Source: CAMDPA01 sp965223035
GTDB lineage: Bacteria; Pseudomonadota; Alphaproteobacteria; Rhizobiales; Hyphomicrobiaceae
Direction of reading: 5' to 3'
DNA: 64,000 nucleotides
Assembly (NCBI GenBank): GCA_965223035.1
Contig: OZ244980.1
Coordinates: 3,906,001-3,970,000, forward strand
Shown: positions 10,401 to 18,108 of the stretch, piece after piece
How the letters are laid out: the number at the start of each line of letters is the position of its first letter
Position numbering within the stretch: the first letter of the stretch is position 1
Notes under the pieces: generated by a model
What the model was told of the DNA's origin: nothing
The model's input: only the letters and a program-made list of their open reading frames with translations
The model's database searches: none
Position numbers and translations under genes: made by a program

Positions 10401-10584
10401 TGGGCTTTCCTGCGTTACCTTCGATGCTGGCGACCTGGTTCACGGGCAGGATCGGGAAATCGACCTCAAGGCATGTCTTAGGGCGGTTCGGATCGCTGAA
10501 ATCGACCGTCTCAAGGGCGACGGCCTTCCCTGCCCCCACGGCTTTAGCAACCTCGCGCGCAACCATTTCCTTTTTGGTGCTCAT
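7399..10584 (-). CDS. DUF1156 adenine-specific DNA methylase (PglXI-like)
   Basis: About 1061 residues. The N-terminal DUF1156 region includes GKPIYQMSKWWARRRSSVFR (about 59-78). The SAM-binding motif I is DIFMGGGTTLVEG (about 120-132), and the catalytic motif IV is ITDPPFGDLMQYAEW (about 669-683), with DPPF typical of N6-adenine or N4-cytosine methylases. Between these lie zinc-ribbon-like pairs (CPCVCKTC near 267-273, CPQC near 312, CANC near 414). This is the COG1743 architecture used as the methylase of type 3 BREX. The ATG at 10584 is preferred over 10611 because AAGGA lies 8 bases upstream and the pglZ-like stop is 4 bases upstream. The enzyme would modify host DNA so that the operon's defence activity spares self. 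Confidence 0.9.
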   Translation of the reverse strand: MSTKKEMVAREVAKAVGAGKAVALETVDFSDPNRPKTCLEVDFPILPVNQVASIEGNAGKPIYQMSKWWARRRSSVFRSMLIAAATKAPDDPAKAAKLVWDNYYANHQKKGAFKHLKVADIFMGGGTTLVEGSRLGMQMYGNDLNPVAWFVVKQEFAKVDIEEVKRLLADIEAEVKPQIMPFYYCDGPNGEKGKWTHVPTGRVEGTDFDPLSLTPDQRKDYTYEGPEIVYTFWAKHGTCQVTGCGHRTPIVSSPVLAIKTLTIKHWPCVCKTCHANFDVEEKEARMAPDAPLYVAPSEGAFTVLNPRQHIACPQCGETHKASLGKSSKKKVALSLLASPAWVEGCSSQDDEGRPFGGSAQDDAESTIRWFERRATEFSLIEVRGELPSEVLCPDTGVLFSSKMSTVPKKSNFACANCGTVQDVLESTAKTLKSAAYQPIAIQGRSTTHEANGAPYGRRYFQPYGNVQQLAAAELEWEARRNTDLKGYWPEEELPYGLEADFWSVRRHGYTHWHTMFNHRQLLSLAILGKAIAATRGKYADAAVELVVAGFQQYIRNQCMMTVWNLSADKLEPQFAKNNFRPKAMAIENNFFCDDGRGNWTSSSEKLIQTLDWAQSPWELVANEAIDVPGTSGKSEKVYPGDPIAEPVNVSCVSSTDLSHLADASLDLCITDPPFGDLMQYAEWSDFFYVWLKPLLREKYHNLFGGAATPRDLEVVSNKARNPEDPDAFYRRLLTSCWREVGKKLKAGGLLAFTFHHSQDGPWVDVLDSLFEAGFILEATFPVRGDETKGDGQYGSQKVEYDIIHVCRKRDTEPKPVSWGRMRREVLADVAQIQSMLENHAKEGLPAADLQVIKRGKALEYFSRHYGKVFKSDGELITVKEALVGINQILDEDSSRTTNPPPVTAEPMTRQFLRIFDGVTEVPRDQMQKFMRGTGSAPDEFQHRGWCSEKKKVFTLVDPVTFVRDWQGKHRRKLTSDLDQALVLIGACVDGSGINAADTLKNANFKPHPALKDLLDWFTRRGANQTTRQAAVRALTIYNGWAATHQTEIKQMSFFFDGEEAA

Positions 10585-10588
10585 TTTC

Positions 10589-11596
10589 TTATCCTTGCCG
10601 CGAGATTTCAATGAATGGCGTCAGAACCTCCAGTAGCGAGAGCCCGCCATGTGCCAAAGTTGGATACCCGCCCTGGCTGCGCCACTTCCAACGGCCCGAG
10701 GCCAGGAGGTGCGGCCCATGTGGCGTGTCCATGGCGATTGCGACCGGAGGGCTGAAGTGGCCAGGATCTAGCTCGTCGAGCGTCCTTCCGACGCGGCTTC
10801 TACCGCTCTTGAACGTGTCCTTGAGATACCGAGCCTGGGCGTCTTGCGCGTCGTGGAAGAGACCGGTCGCTGCATACCCGTGGTCTGATGTGATCACGAC
10901 CCGTCGTCCTTGCGCAAGAGTGCCAACGAACGACCAGAAATCATCGCCCGTTAGTTGCCCGGCAACATCGCGTGTCAGCTGATCAAGCCCTTGTCCCGCA
11001 CCAGACCCATCATGGATCTTGTTGTCGGGCCAATGATGCCAGAAAACCCAGTTGGGTGAGGCGTCGACCAGTTTGGCGCAATCTGTCCATGGAAGTGCAA
11101 CGCATTCGGTAGCTGTGGGCGTGAGATGGTGTGCGAGCCCGCCGCCGTTGTTTTGGAGTTGGCTCCGGCTTCCAAAACCCAGGGCCTTCGCAAACTCATT
11201 GGTTTCCGGAGGCAGCTCAGAACCATGAGCAGTAACGCGATGCACCTCGAATGATCTTGCTCTCGCGCCTTCAACCAACCAGGGAAGCTCACGCAGACTT
11301 AAGCCGTCCAGGATCAAGACGGCCTTTGCAGCGAAAGGCTCGGTCCACCAATCCCTGATCCGCGCGGCATTGTTCGGCACTGCCGCGCCGAAATCGCGCC
11401 ACAGCTCCCACCCGCATGTCGAGAGAAGATGATCAACCTTTCCAATTTCTCGATCCCGCTGAGTTACAGCACGGGTAGCGGACTCCTTCGCGATTGGAGC
11501 TTCACAAGTCGCGAGCACAAAATTGGTGATCGCAGACCAGGCATCGGCTGGATCACTCGACGTGGTCTCTTGAAGTAGTGGCAGGGGCAGCGTCAT
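10589..11596 (-). CDS. short PglZ-domain protein (alkaline-phosphatase superfamily)
   Basis: 335 residues, much shorter than the usual BREX PglZ (commonly 700-900). The family's metal-binding signatures are all visible: LILDGLSLRELPWL (Asp97), VVITSDHGYAA (Asp238-His239) and LAHGGLSLLEVLTPF (His316). The last motif is the characteristic C-terminal HGG-S-E block of PglZ proteins. The protein therefore looks like an isolated catalytic phosphatase-fold domain without the extra N-terminal region. It overlaps the upstream DUF499 gene by 4 bases (ATGA) and is followed 4 bases later by the methylase start. PglZ is the one protein shared by all BREX types, so its presence here supports the BREX-like assignment. 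Confidence 0.85.
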   Translation of the reverse strand: MTLPLPLLQETTSSDPADAWSAITNFVLATCEAPIAKESATRAVTQRDREIGKVDHLLSTCGWELWRDFGAAVPNNAARIRDWWTEPFAAKAVLILDGLSLRELPWLVEGARARSFEVHRVTAHGSELPPETNEFAKALGFGSRSQLQNNGGGLAHHLTPTATECVALPWTDCAKLVDASPNWVFWHHWPDNKIHDGSGAGQGLDQLTRDVAGQLTGDDFWSFVGTLAQGRRVVITSDHGYAATGLFHDAQDAQARYLKDTFKSGRSRVGRTLDELDPGHFSPPVAIAMDTPHGPHLLASGRWKWRSQGGYPTLAHGGLSLLEVLTPFIEISRQG

Positions 11597-14364
11597 TGAT
11601 CCTCCTCCTTCTCTAGCGAGAGTTCGAAGGTCATGCCGTCTGGCAGCTTCTTGAGCAGCTCCTTGATCTGAGCGCCGCTCGCGGCCGAGACCTTAATCGA
11701 GACCTCGTTGACGCGAGTGGCTGGACCAACGCCCCAGGTCTCCAGCTTGCCAATGAGGTTCAACGATGATGTAGCCGGACTGCTCAGATGCTGGCGCGAT
11801 TCGCCGCCTCCACCGCCAAAAATTGTACCGCCAGGTGCAACCGGTGTCGGTGACGATCCGCCGTCCTCTTGCATGCCACCAGGTCGGCCCGCTCCATTTG
11901 CTTCGGTGGGCCCTGTGGGCTTAGCTGCAGGGTCACCACCGAAGAGGCCACCACCGGAGGCGGGATGCGCAGGTGGAACTGCTGCCGGGGCCGCGCCGCC
12001 AGTCGCAGGGACTGCGCTCGGGTTCAGCAGGAAGATTTCATCGAGCTGTCGTCCTGAGTATGACAGTTTGGGTCGAAGTCTTCGCCACGCCGTGTTCTCG
12101 TCCTCGCCGGCTGAGGCTTGGAGATATTCCATCCCGCGCAAATTGATTGCGATGATGCCTTTGGCACAGAGCCGCAGTATTTGCTCCTTCATGAGCGTCT
12201 CGCCCAACCATGGCACACACTCCTTGCCACCGGGTTGCGGCTCCTGAAGCTCGCGCAGGAACTTTCCGAGCGGCGTGCTGCCTGCAGCGGCTGCCAGAAC
12301 GAGATCCTGGAAATCTTCGGGAACAAACAGGTCCTCGCGAATGATCTCCTCTATCCGCTCCGGCACCTTTGCTCCCTCAGCACCGATGCGCTCAATTTGA
12401 AATTTTGACTGAGACGGATCGCCATAGTTCCACGATTGTAGAATAGCAAAGCGGTCGTACCTCTGTTTCAGAGCATCACGCAGATCGCCCTGGTACTTCC
12501 TCTGGAGCTTGCCATACTCTGGACTTTGGGGGCCCCACTCTTGTGCTTTCATCGCGGCCCGGGCGAGGAGAATTAGTTCCCTGTCACGAAAAACGTCGGG
12601 GGTGCCCGATCGGGGGATCACGAAGCGGAGCGTGTTCCTCTGCTTCTGGAGATGATCCTTGAGCCATCGCCCAAGCCGGTCGTGGAGTCGATCTGGTTCT
12701 TCAGGCAGTATGAGCACAGGAAGCCGGTCATCCCATCGGTCTGGGCGTTCCCCTTCCTCCAGGCTGCTCCACGGATCGGACATCCAGGACGGCGGGAGTG
12801 CGATAAATCGAAATTTTCCGGCCGCCCCCTCTCCTCCACCGATGACATACCGTATCTCGCGCGCGAGATGGGCAATGTCTGATCCATCAGTGAAGATTCG
12901 GTCGTTCCGGGCGCAGGCCATCAGCTTGGCCTGTGGGTTCTCCTCTTCGCGGAAGACCAGTCGTGGGCCATCTCTGTGGATGTTGAAACTGTTGTCGACA
13001 ATGGTCGCCAACTCGGCTTGGAACGCATTGTCATCCACACGTCGGTCGCGCGTGATATCCGCCTGCAGCATGGCGGCCTCCGCGCCAGCCAAGTTGCCGA
13101 CCGCGATCGAACGAAGCCAAAGGGCGCCCACAATGTCGTTTAAGTGAGGAAGTGTATGCTCGTGTCGCGGAACAGCTTCGATAACTGATGTGACATTGCG
13201 CTGAGCCTTTGTTCGCAATGTTCGATGGTGCTCGTTAGCAACCGAATCGAGCAATGCACCAATCCCCGATGCATCATCGTCAATTCGGAAATCCGCGGCT
13301 GTGAGGATTGGAGTCGAGTCACCCCTTGATTTAAAAAGACTTGCAAGTATATGGATGAGATCACGGGTTTCTTGAGCATCCGTGGCGATCAGCACCTGAT
13401 CCTCAAGCAGTTGCAGAAGATTGGGTGAGTAGGGCCAACTCTCCGCGAATTCGCGCCGCTTGCGTTCGTGCTCAGAGGCTGGAATCTCCAATAGGCGCAG
13501 ACATTCGCCAACATGCTTGCCGATACCTTTCTCGATCGCCTCGTTGGAAATCTGCATCCGGTTCGAGAACAATCGGTGCATCAACATTCGACGGCGATCC
13601 TGCTGCATGCGCTCGGGGCTGCCGCCGGCCTTAAAGTCAATTGAAACGGGATTTACCCGGTGTATCTGTTGATATGCATCGGAACCGCCATTTCGAACGG
13701 AAACCACGAGCACCAGCAGGTCGGGATGTTCCTTTGCAATCTCGGAAAGTATCTGAATGAAATTGAAAGCCCAATTCTTCCAAGGGTATTGTTTCGTGTT
13801 CGTCAGGCCGTCATACCAGGTCTGATACTCATCTAAGAGCAGTACGGTTGGCTGTCTTCGCAATAGCTCAAGGATCAGCTCATCCGAAGGAACGTCGGTT
13901 TTGGACGCCGCCATGCCCTCCCATTTGCCCCGGACATATGAGCCGTGAGGGTGCTTGTCGAAAAGCAGGTCCCAAAGGAATTTATACCGCTGTCGGTGCA
14001 GGCTCTCTCCGATCACAAGCATATTGTTGCGCAATGGGAGATTAGCGACACGCGGATCTTGCAGAGTCTGCGACCAAGCAGTGAGCCATGCGCTCGTCGA
14101 TGCCGAATCGGCCACTGAATGATGAAGAGCTGCGAGCAGATGTGATTTGCCGAGGCCGCGCTCACCGAGAACGACAATTGGTCGTCCCTGTTCGGGGCCA
14201 ATTGCCTCGATGGCCTTCAGCAAGTCATGGGTCGGATACGTAATGCTCAGAAAGTCGGCGGCAGGCACTTGGGTGGCGCCAGTGTGGGCTTCGTTCGTTA
14301 GCTCAATGGCGGTTCCCTTCAGGCGTCTGCCCTTGAATTCTTTCCTCAGCTCAAGACCTAACAT
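11593..14364 (-). CDS. DUF499 AAA+ ATPase (BrxC/PglY-like)
   Basis: About 923 residues. An N-terminal P-loop ATPase domain has Walker A VLGERGLGKSHLL (about 65-77) and Walker B VLLLDEYQTW (about 174-183). This is the DUF499 type of large ATPase known from BREX (BrxC/PglY) and related defence loci. A Gly/Pro/Ala-rich linker (about residues 775-850) separates the core from a compact C-terminal domain. Start: a TTG at 14382 is possible, but the ATG at 14364 has GGGAG 7 bases upstream and gives MLGLELRKEF. It is the first large gene of the operon, 43 bases after the HigA-type regulator. It probably powers the complex. Confidence 0.88.
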   Translation of the reverse strand: MLGLELRKEFKGRRLKGTAIELTNEAHTGATQVPAADFLSITYPTHDLLKAIEAIGPEQGRPIVVLGERGLGKSHLLAALHHSVADSASTSAWLTAWSQTLQDPRVANLPLRNNMLVIGESLHRQRYKFLWDLLFDKHPHGSYVRGKWEGMAASKTDVPSDELILELLRRQPTVLLLDEYQTWYDGLTNTKQYPWKNWAFNFIQILSEIAKEHPDLLVLVVSVRNGGSDAYQQIHRVNPVSIDFKAGGSPERMQQDRRRMLMHRLFSNRMQISNEAIEKGIGKHVGECLRLLEIPASEHERKRREFAESWPYSPNLLQLLEDQVLIATDAQETRDLIHILASLFKSRGDSTPILTAADFRIDDDASGIGALLDSVANEHHRTLRTKAQRNVTSVIEAVPRHEHTLPHLNDIVGALWLRSIAVGNLAGAEAAMLQADITRDRRVDDNAFQAELATIVDNSFNIHRDGPRLVFREEENPQAKLMACARNDRIFTDGSDIAHLAREIRYVIGGGEGAAGKFRFIALPPSWMSDPWSSLEEGERPDRWDDRLPVLILPEEPDRLHDRLGRWLKDHLQKQRNTLRFVIPRSGTPDVFRDRELILLARAAMKAQEWGPQSPEYGKLQRKYQGDLRDALKQRYDRFAILQSWNYGDPSQSKFQIERIGAEGAKVPERIEEIIREDLFVPEDFQDLVLAAAAGSTPLGKFLRELQEPQPGGKECVPWLGETLMKEQILRLCAKGIIAINLRGMEYLQASAGEDENTAWRRLRPKLSYSGRQLDEIFLLNPSAVPATGGAAPAAVPPAHPASGGGLFGGDPAAKPTGPTEANGAGRPGGMQEDGGSSPTPVAPGGTIFGGGGGESRQHLSSPATSSLNLIGKLETWGVGPATRVNEVSIKVSAASGAQIKELLKKLPDGMTFELSLEKEEDQ

Positions 14365-14406
14365 TTTATATCTCCCGGTCAATTAGACCAGTTGTATTTA
14401 GCAGCT

Positions 14407-14721
14407 TCAAGAAACGCGCCCACCACGGTGACTGCGGACATCCTTCTTGGTCGGTAAAACTGCGATTTCGGCACCAGAAGTTTCCAGGGCCTGACCAACA
14501 TCGTAGGATGCTTGAAGGTCCATCCAGAACTCGGGCTTCATGCCGAACCAGTGCGCGAGTCTAAGTGCAGTATCGCCAGTTATCGCGCGCTTGCCGTTGA
14601 TGATTTGGGAGATGCGGTTCGGAGGAACATTGATCTGCCGCGCTAGCTCTGTCGGTGTTACACCGATAGTCGCCAAGCGTTCAGCCAACACTCGTCCGGG
14701 ATGTGTGGCAGGTTGTTCCAT
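14407..14721 (-). CDS. HigA-type XRE regulator without a HigB partner
   Basis: About 104 residues with an XRE helix-turn-helix of the HigA/VapI class: HPGRVLAERLATIGVTPTEL, then NVPPNRISQIINGKRAITGD, then WFGMKPEFWMDLQASYD. In classical modules a HigB toxin gene sits immediately upstream, but nothing toxin-like is found in the 360 bases before this gene or after it. It is the promoter-proximal gene of the BREX-like operon, so I infer a transcriptional regulator of the defence genes rather than an antitoxin. A GTG at 14724 is an alternative start. Confidence 0.85.
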   Translation of the reverse strand: MEQPATHPGRVLAERLATIGVTPTELARQINVPPNRISQIINGKRAITGDTALRLAHWFGMKPEFWMDLQASYDVGQALETSGAEIAVLPTKKDVRSHRGGRVS

Positions 14722-15082
14722 CACTCGTCGTCCCCCGCGATTCCTCGCAACAGCATGGGAAATCTTTACGTGTTACGTCAATCGTCAAGGCGAATTCGCT
14801 TGGGGAAAAGAAGATCTGTTTCCTCAATTGGTACGTGGGATAATCTGTGTCCTAGCAGTGGTTTAGCTCTGAGCTCTCCGGTCTTGACCAGAACGTGCGT
14901 GTCTTCCCCGTATCTGCCTTACACCCCTTCCCTCGCTTGCTCGGGTGGGGTCGAAGGGCGCGTCCAAACGCCTGGCTCGTGTCCGATCTGCCAGACGTCC
15001 GGAGCCTCGCGCCTTCAAGTACAACGGGCCTCGCGGCTGAACGCCGGAGGCCCGTCGAGAGGGTGTGTAGAAATTTTTCGAG
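14722..15082. other. gene-free region between BREX-like operon and next gene
   Basis: About 360 bases without a credible gene. It should hold the promoter of the minus-strand defence operon. No HigB-like toxin frame is present in it and no clear repeat was seen. Confidence 0.5.
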
Positions 15083-15541
15083 TTACTTCATAGTCGCACG
15101 CGGCGCGCCGGATGAACCGTTTTCGATCGCCTTGGCCCGGCGATCCATGACCTGCTCTGGTGTCGCACTTGAAAGCAACGTGCCGGCGGTCGTGTTGATA
15201 CGGGACCGGAATGTCTGACCGAGGCTATAACCGCGGTCCTCGCTTAGCTTCTTTGCGTCGTCCTTCGAGAACGGATCGGCTGACTTGATGTTTTGCGCGA
15301 CGACGTGACGGTCGGCGCCGATGTTGATCAGGGCGACGCCCTGGGCGCGGATCTCATCGAGTGTTTCAGCTGCCAGTTTCGTTGTTTTGTCGCCGAACTG
15401 GATCGAGACGTTGTACTTGGCGCCGTCGACGCCATAGCGTTCCGCGATGCGAGTGCGCTCCTCGTCGTCGATAGCTTTGATGAAACGGATAGTATCGGCT
15501 GGCACTAAGCTGCCGGAATTTATTTTAATAGGTTTACTCAT
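15083..15541 (-). CDS. conserved-looking hypothetical protein, 152 aa
   Basis: No family assigned. The hydrophilic product begins MSKPIKINSGSLVPADTIRF and has the segments DDEERTRIAERYGVDGAKYN and VALINIGADRHVVAQNIK; there is no signal peptide or membrane helix. The ATG at 15541 is chosen because GGAG stands 8 bases upstream; the open frame continues to 15607 but the extra residues are AT-rich and lack a ribosome site. It is divergent from the small gene at 15626 with an 84-base AT-rich gap that probably holds both promoters. Its location next to the partition and replication genes suggests a plasmid-backbone accessory gene. Confidence 0.7.
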   Translation of the reverse strand: MSKPIKINSGSLVPADTIRFIKAIDDEERTRIAERYGVDGAKYNVSIQFGDKTTKLAAETLDEIRAQGVALINIGADRHVVAQNIKSADPFSKDDAKKLSEDRGYSLGQTFRSRINTTAGTLLSSATPEQVMDRRAKAIENGSSGAPRATMK

Positions 15542-15625
15542 TGCAATACTCCAATAATTATGTTTAAAAACAATATTTCTATTTATGAAAACATAATATG
15601 TCAACAATTATTTATGGAGATAATA

Positions 15626-15829
15626 ATGAATACTTCAAATAAACCGAATTTAATTGCCTATCACGTCCGCGAAGCCGGCGAGAATAGTTATTGGGACCGT
15701 GTCGGCGCCGCCTTCGGCCACAAGGACGAGCAAGGGTTCGATCTTGTGCTTGACAGCGTGCCTGTCGGCGGCCGCGTCGTCCTGCGCATTCCGATGGAGA
15801 ACCCCGAAGGGATCGACGAACCGCGCTGA
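15626..15829 (+). CDS. small hypothetical protein, 67 aa
   Basis: The short protein starts MNTSNKPNLIAYHVREAG and contains WDRVGAAFGHKDEQGFDLVL and VGGRVVLRIP. This pattern recalls small proteins often found beside conjugation genes in alphaproteobacterial plasmids, but I cannot name a family. The ATG at 15626 has GGAG 6 bases upstream (TATGGAGATAATA); the open frame upstream to 15560 is AT-rich. It is divergent from the gene at 15083. Confidence 0.65.
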   Translation: MNTSNKPNLIAYHVREAGENSYWDRVGAAFGHKDEQGFDLVLDSVPVGGRVVLRIPMENPEGIDEPR

Positions 15830-16221
15830 CCGATTTCCGTCCGGCATTCGGCAGCACGGCCTGCCACGGTCCTTTGTGTTGTCTGCGCCCGGGCAAAGCG
15901 TGGGTCGTTTCCGGAGCCTGTCCGTCGGCGTCGGAGGGCTTTGCCGCCCTTGCCCCGTCCCGGGGCGGCAAACCCGGAGACGCGTGCCGGCGTTCTGTCG
16001 AGAACGCACCTGCGCCGGGTCGTTTCTGGTGGGCTTCAGAGGTGGCGGACCCTATCAAGAATCGTTGGCCATCTGCGGTCCGCGCAAAGGATCGTATCCC
16101 GCATGGGCGGAAACCGCTAAGGCCGAAAGTCATTCAGATATCAAGACTTCGCGGGTTCCGGTCGCGCAGCGACAAGAGCCTGGTCGGCGGCTTTGCCGCC
16201 GATGCGCCCAAAACACCCGGA
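15830..16221. other. gene-free stretch
   Basis: About 390 bases of GC-rich sequence between the small gene and the partition genes. Overlapping open frames occur in several phases, but none has a convincing start or domain. No structured element was recognised. Confidence 0.45.
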
Positions 16222-16566
16222 TCATCTCAAACGACGACCATCTTCGTCCATATCGACGGCTTCGATGTCATAACCCGCTGCAACAAGGGCAGTGAGGACG
16301 AGATGGCGGACGGTGACCGATTGCCGGGCGGCTTTGATCTTGAGTTCGGTGGCAAGATAATCCGGCACCTCGATGCTCAGCGGCTTGCGCGGAGCGGTCA
16401 GGGGTCGTGACGCTGCCATCGGGACATCCGTTGAACCATTTGTTTCAGGGTCGACAATTTCAGTGGACTTCATCGTCGGGATGCGCTTGCGCGCCGCGGT
16501 CTCGTTGAGCTTTTGATCCAGTTCATCGATCTCGACCGGCTTGAAGTCGTGTGCGGAGGTCGTCAT
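16222..16566 (-). CDS. small ParA-partner protein (RHH-like), 114 aa
   Basis: The start overlaps the stop of parA by 4 bases (ATGA at 16563-16566), the usual arrangement of a partition operon. The N-terminal half is charged and probably disordered. The C-terminal half, PLSIEVPDYLATELKIKAAR followed by SVTVRHLVLTALVAAGYDI, has the beta-strand plus two-helix pattern of ribbon-helix-helix DNA-binding proteins. I infer that it is the centromere-binding partner of ParA (ParG/ParR-like) and that it may autoregulate the operon. No ParB-type spacer or HTH was seen. Confidence 0.7.
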   Translation of the reverse strand: MTTSAHDFKPVEIDELDQKLNETAARKRIPTMKSTEIVDPETNGSTDVPMAASRPLTAPRKPLSIEVPDYLATELKIKAARQSVTVRHLVLTALVAAGYDIEAVDMDEDGRRLR

Positions 16567-17231
16567 GCCGCCCCTCCCGTCTCTGTTTGGGCGTTGCCGA
16601 CGATGTCCTTGATCTCGGCGATGAGATCATTGATCTCCCGAGCCGCCTTGCCCTTGGGATCGGCTTCGTTCGGCGCCCGTCCGGTGAGGAACATTTCCCG
16701 ATAGGCAGCCCGTTCGACGAGCCCCGTCCGGAACCGGGCGAGCCCGTGCCGCTTGATCTCGCGGTGGGCAAACGTCGTCACCCTTGTCGGCAGCGGGAAC
16801 AGCTTGGTCAGCAGCACGCGGTATTGCAGATGCGCGGCTCCTGCCTCGATACAATCGGCGATGTCGTCGACGATGACGAGCGCCTCGCGCAGGTCGGGCT
16901 CGGAGGCCTGAGCCGGGATGATGACGAGATCAGACCGGGCCATGGCCTTGAGCAATGTTGCTTCACGCGTTCCGGCCAGGTCTATCAGCACGTGGTCGAA
17001 TTCCTTGTCGGCCTGCACTTCACGGAATACGGGTGTGAAGCCGTCTGGCGGAACGGTTTCGACAACGAGGTTAGCGATGTTGGCTTTGCGGCCCCACCGC
17101 GCGACGGTCTGGTTGGGATCGAGATCCAGCACCAGGACGCGGTCGCCATCCCGGGCCAGCTTGGCGGCGATCACGGCACAACAAGTTGATTTTCCGACGC
17201 CGCCCTTTGAAGAGGCAAATGAAACTATCAA
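16563..17231 (-). CDS. parA: ParA-family partition ATPase
   Basis: 222 residues, a small ParA (type Ib size) with no N-terminal HTH. The deviant Walker A box is FASSKGGVGKSTCC (residues 5-18), motif A' is VLVLDLDPNQTVARW, and Walker B is FDHVLIDLAGTREATL. Its role is segregation of the element when it replicates as a plasmid, or stabilisation after excision. It is transcribed with the downstream small partner gene. The upstream region contains phased TGAGCAA repeats that could be the centromere and operator. Confidence 0.9.
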   Translation of the reverse strand: MIVSFASSKGGVGKSTCCAVIAAKLARDGDRVLVLDLDPNQTVARWGRKANIANLVVETVPPDGFTPVFREVQADKEFDHVLIDLAGTREATLLKAMARSDLVIIPAQASEPDLREALVIVDDIADCIEAGAAHLQYRVLLTKLFPLPTRVTTFAHREIKRHGLARFRTGLVERAAYREMFLTGRAPNEADPKGKAAREINDLIAEIKDIVGNAQTETGGAA

Positions 17232-17269
17232 AATAAATTCCTGCGTCCAGGATGCCGGAGAAATTCATT

Positions 17270-17388
17270 TGAGCAAGAATTATTTCGGGCAAATCGCGAC
17301 TTATCCAGATCGGCAAATATCCAAGCTGAATAATGAGCAAGTTGTCAGATGAGCAAACGATGATTTGTGGGTTTGTGCAAATGAGCAA
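17270..17388. promoter_or_regulatory. phased TGAGCAA repeats upstream of parA (candidate parS/operator)
   Basis: TGAGCAA occurs at 17270, 17334, 17350 and 17382. The distances are 64, 16 and 32 bases, all multiples of 16, and a further CGGGCAA has its GCAA in the same phase at 17289. This regular spacing upstream of parA suits a partition site bound by the small partner protein. The rest of the gap to the iterons (17389-17924) contains no recognisable gene. Confidence 0.5.
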
Positions 17389-17924
17389 ATGCATATTTGG
17401 CCTTGTCGAGCCCGGTAGCGACGACGGCATCGCACTTTCCGTGCCATTGCGATAATGGCTTTCCAGAATATGGTTCGCCGCATTGGCGCGAGATTGCGCT
17501 CCTGTGTGGTTGATTTTGGCGGCTCTCCGGCCTCATCGCATCGAGACCACCTCGCTCCTCGCGCCCAGAATCGCGAATGAGACCCTATCCATTACAGATC
17601 GAGCATGTCGGGCCCGTGGACGTTGCCCGTTGCACTTCTTGCCGAGCAAGTCGTCTCGATCCGGCGGCGATCGCAGGTGTCTCCGTTGTGCTCAGGTTCC
17701 TGTCGCCCGCGAGGCGCGGCGACCGAGCACCCGCAAAGCGGGATGCGAGGGAGGGCGAGGAAATAATCAAGGCGCGGCCCGGCGTATGCCGGACGCGTCC
17801 ATTTTCATAACGCAGGTCGGCCAGATAATCTCACCGACGGGGCGTCGTTCTAAGTTCTTTTTGTATTCCTGTTCTAATTCGGAATCGTACGAGGCGCTGC
17901 GACCGCGACTTTCCGGGCGCAACA

Positions 17925-18027
17925 GTGAGAAAACGGGCGGGGTCGGTGAGTTATTGGGCCGAGTCGAGTGAGAAAGTGGGCGGTGAGAAGTGACGTTTCG
18001 GGCGGCTATAGGTGAGATACGGGGCGG
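17925..18027. repeat. iteron array (candidate oriV)
   Basis: Five 16-bp direct repeats of type GTGAGAAARYGGGCGG start at 17925, 17946, 17968, 17990 and 18012, so they are spaced 21, 22, 22 and 22 bases, two helical turns. The copies at 17946 and 17990 are the most divergent. A further degenerate copy may start at 17905, and a GTGAGAT half-site lies at 18050. They sit directly upstream of a Rep_3-type initiator gene, the standard layout of an iteron-controlled plasmid origin. Confidence 0.85.
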
Positions 18028-18108
18028 TCCGAAAAATGCATGGGGATAAGTGAGATGAAACAAGATTGATCTCACCCAAAACCGAAAACCTTCGGCACAA
18101 TCATCTTT

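Noticed and set aside
14722..15082. HigB toxin partner for the HigA-type gene
   Set aside because: No frame in this interval has a RelE/HigB pattern or a ribosome site.
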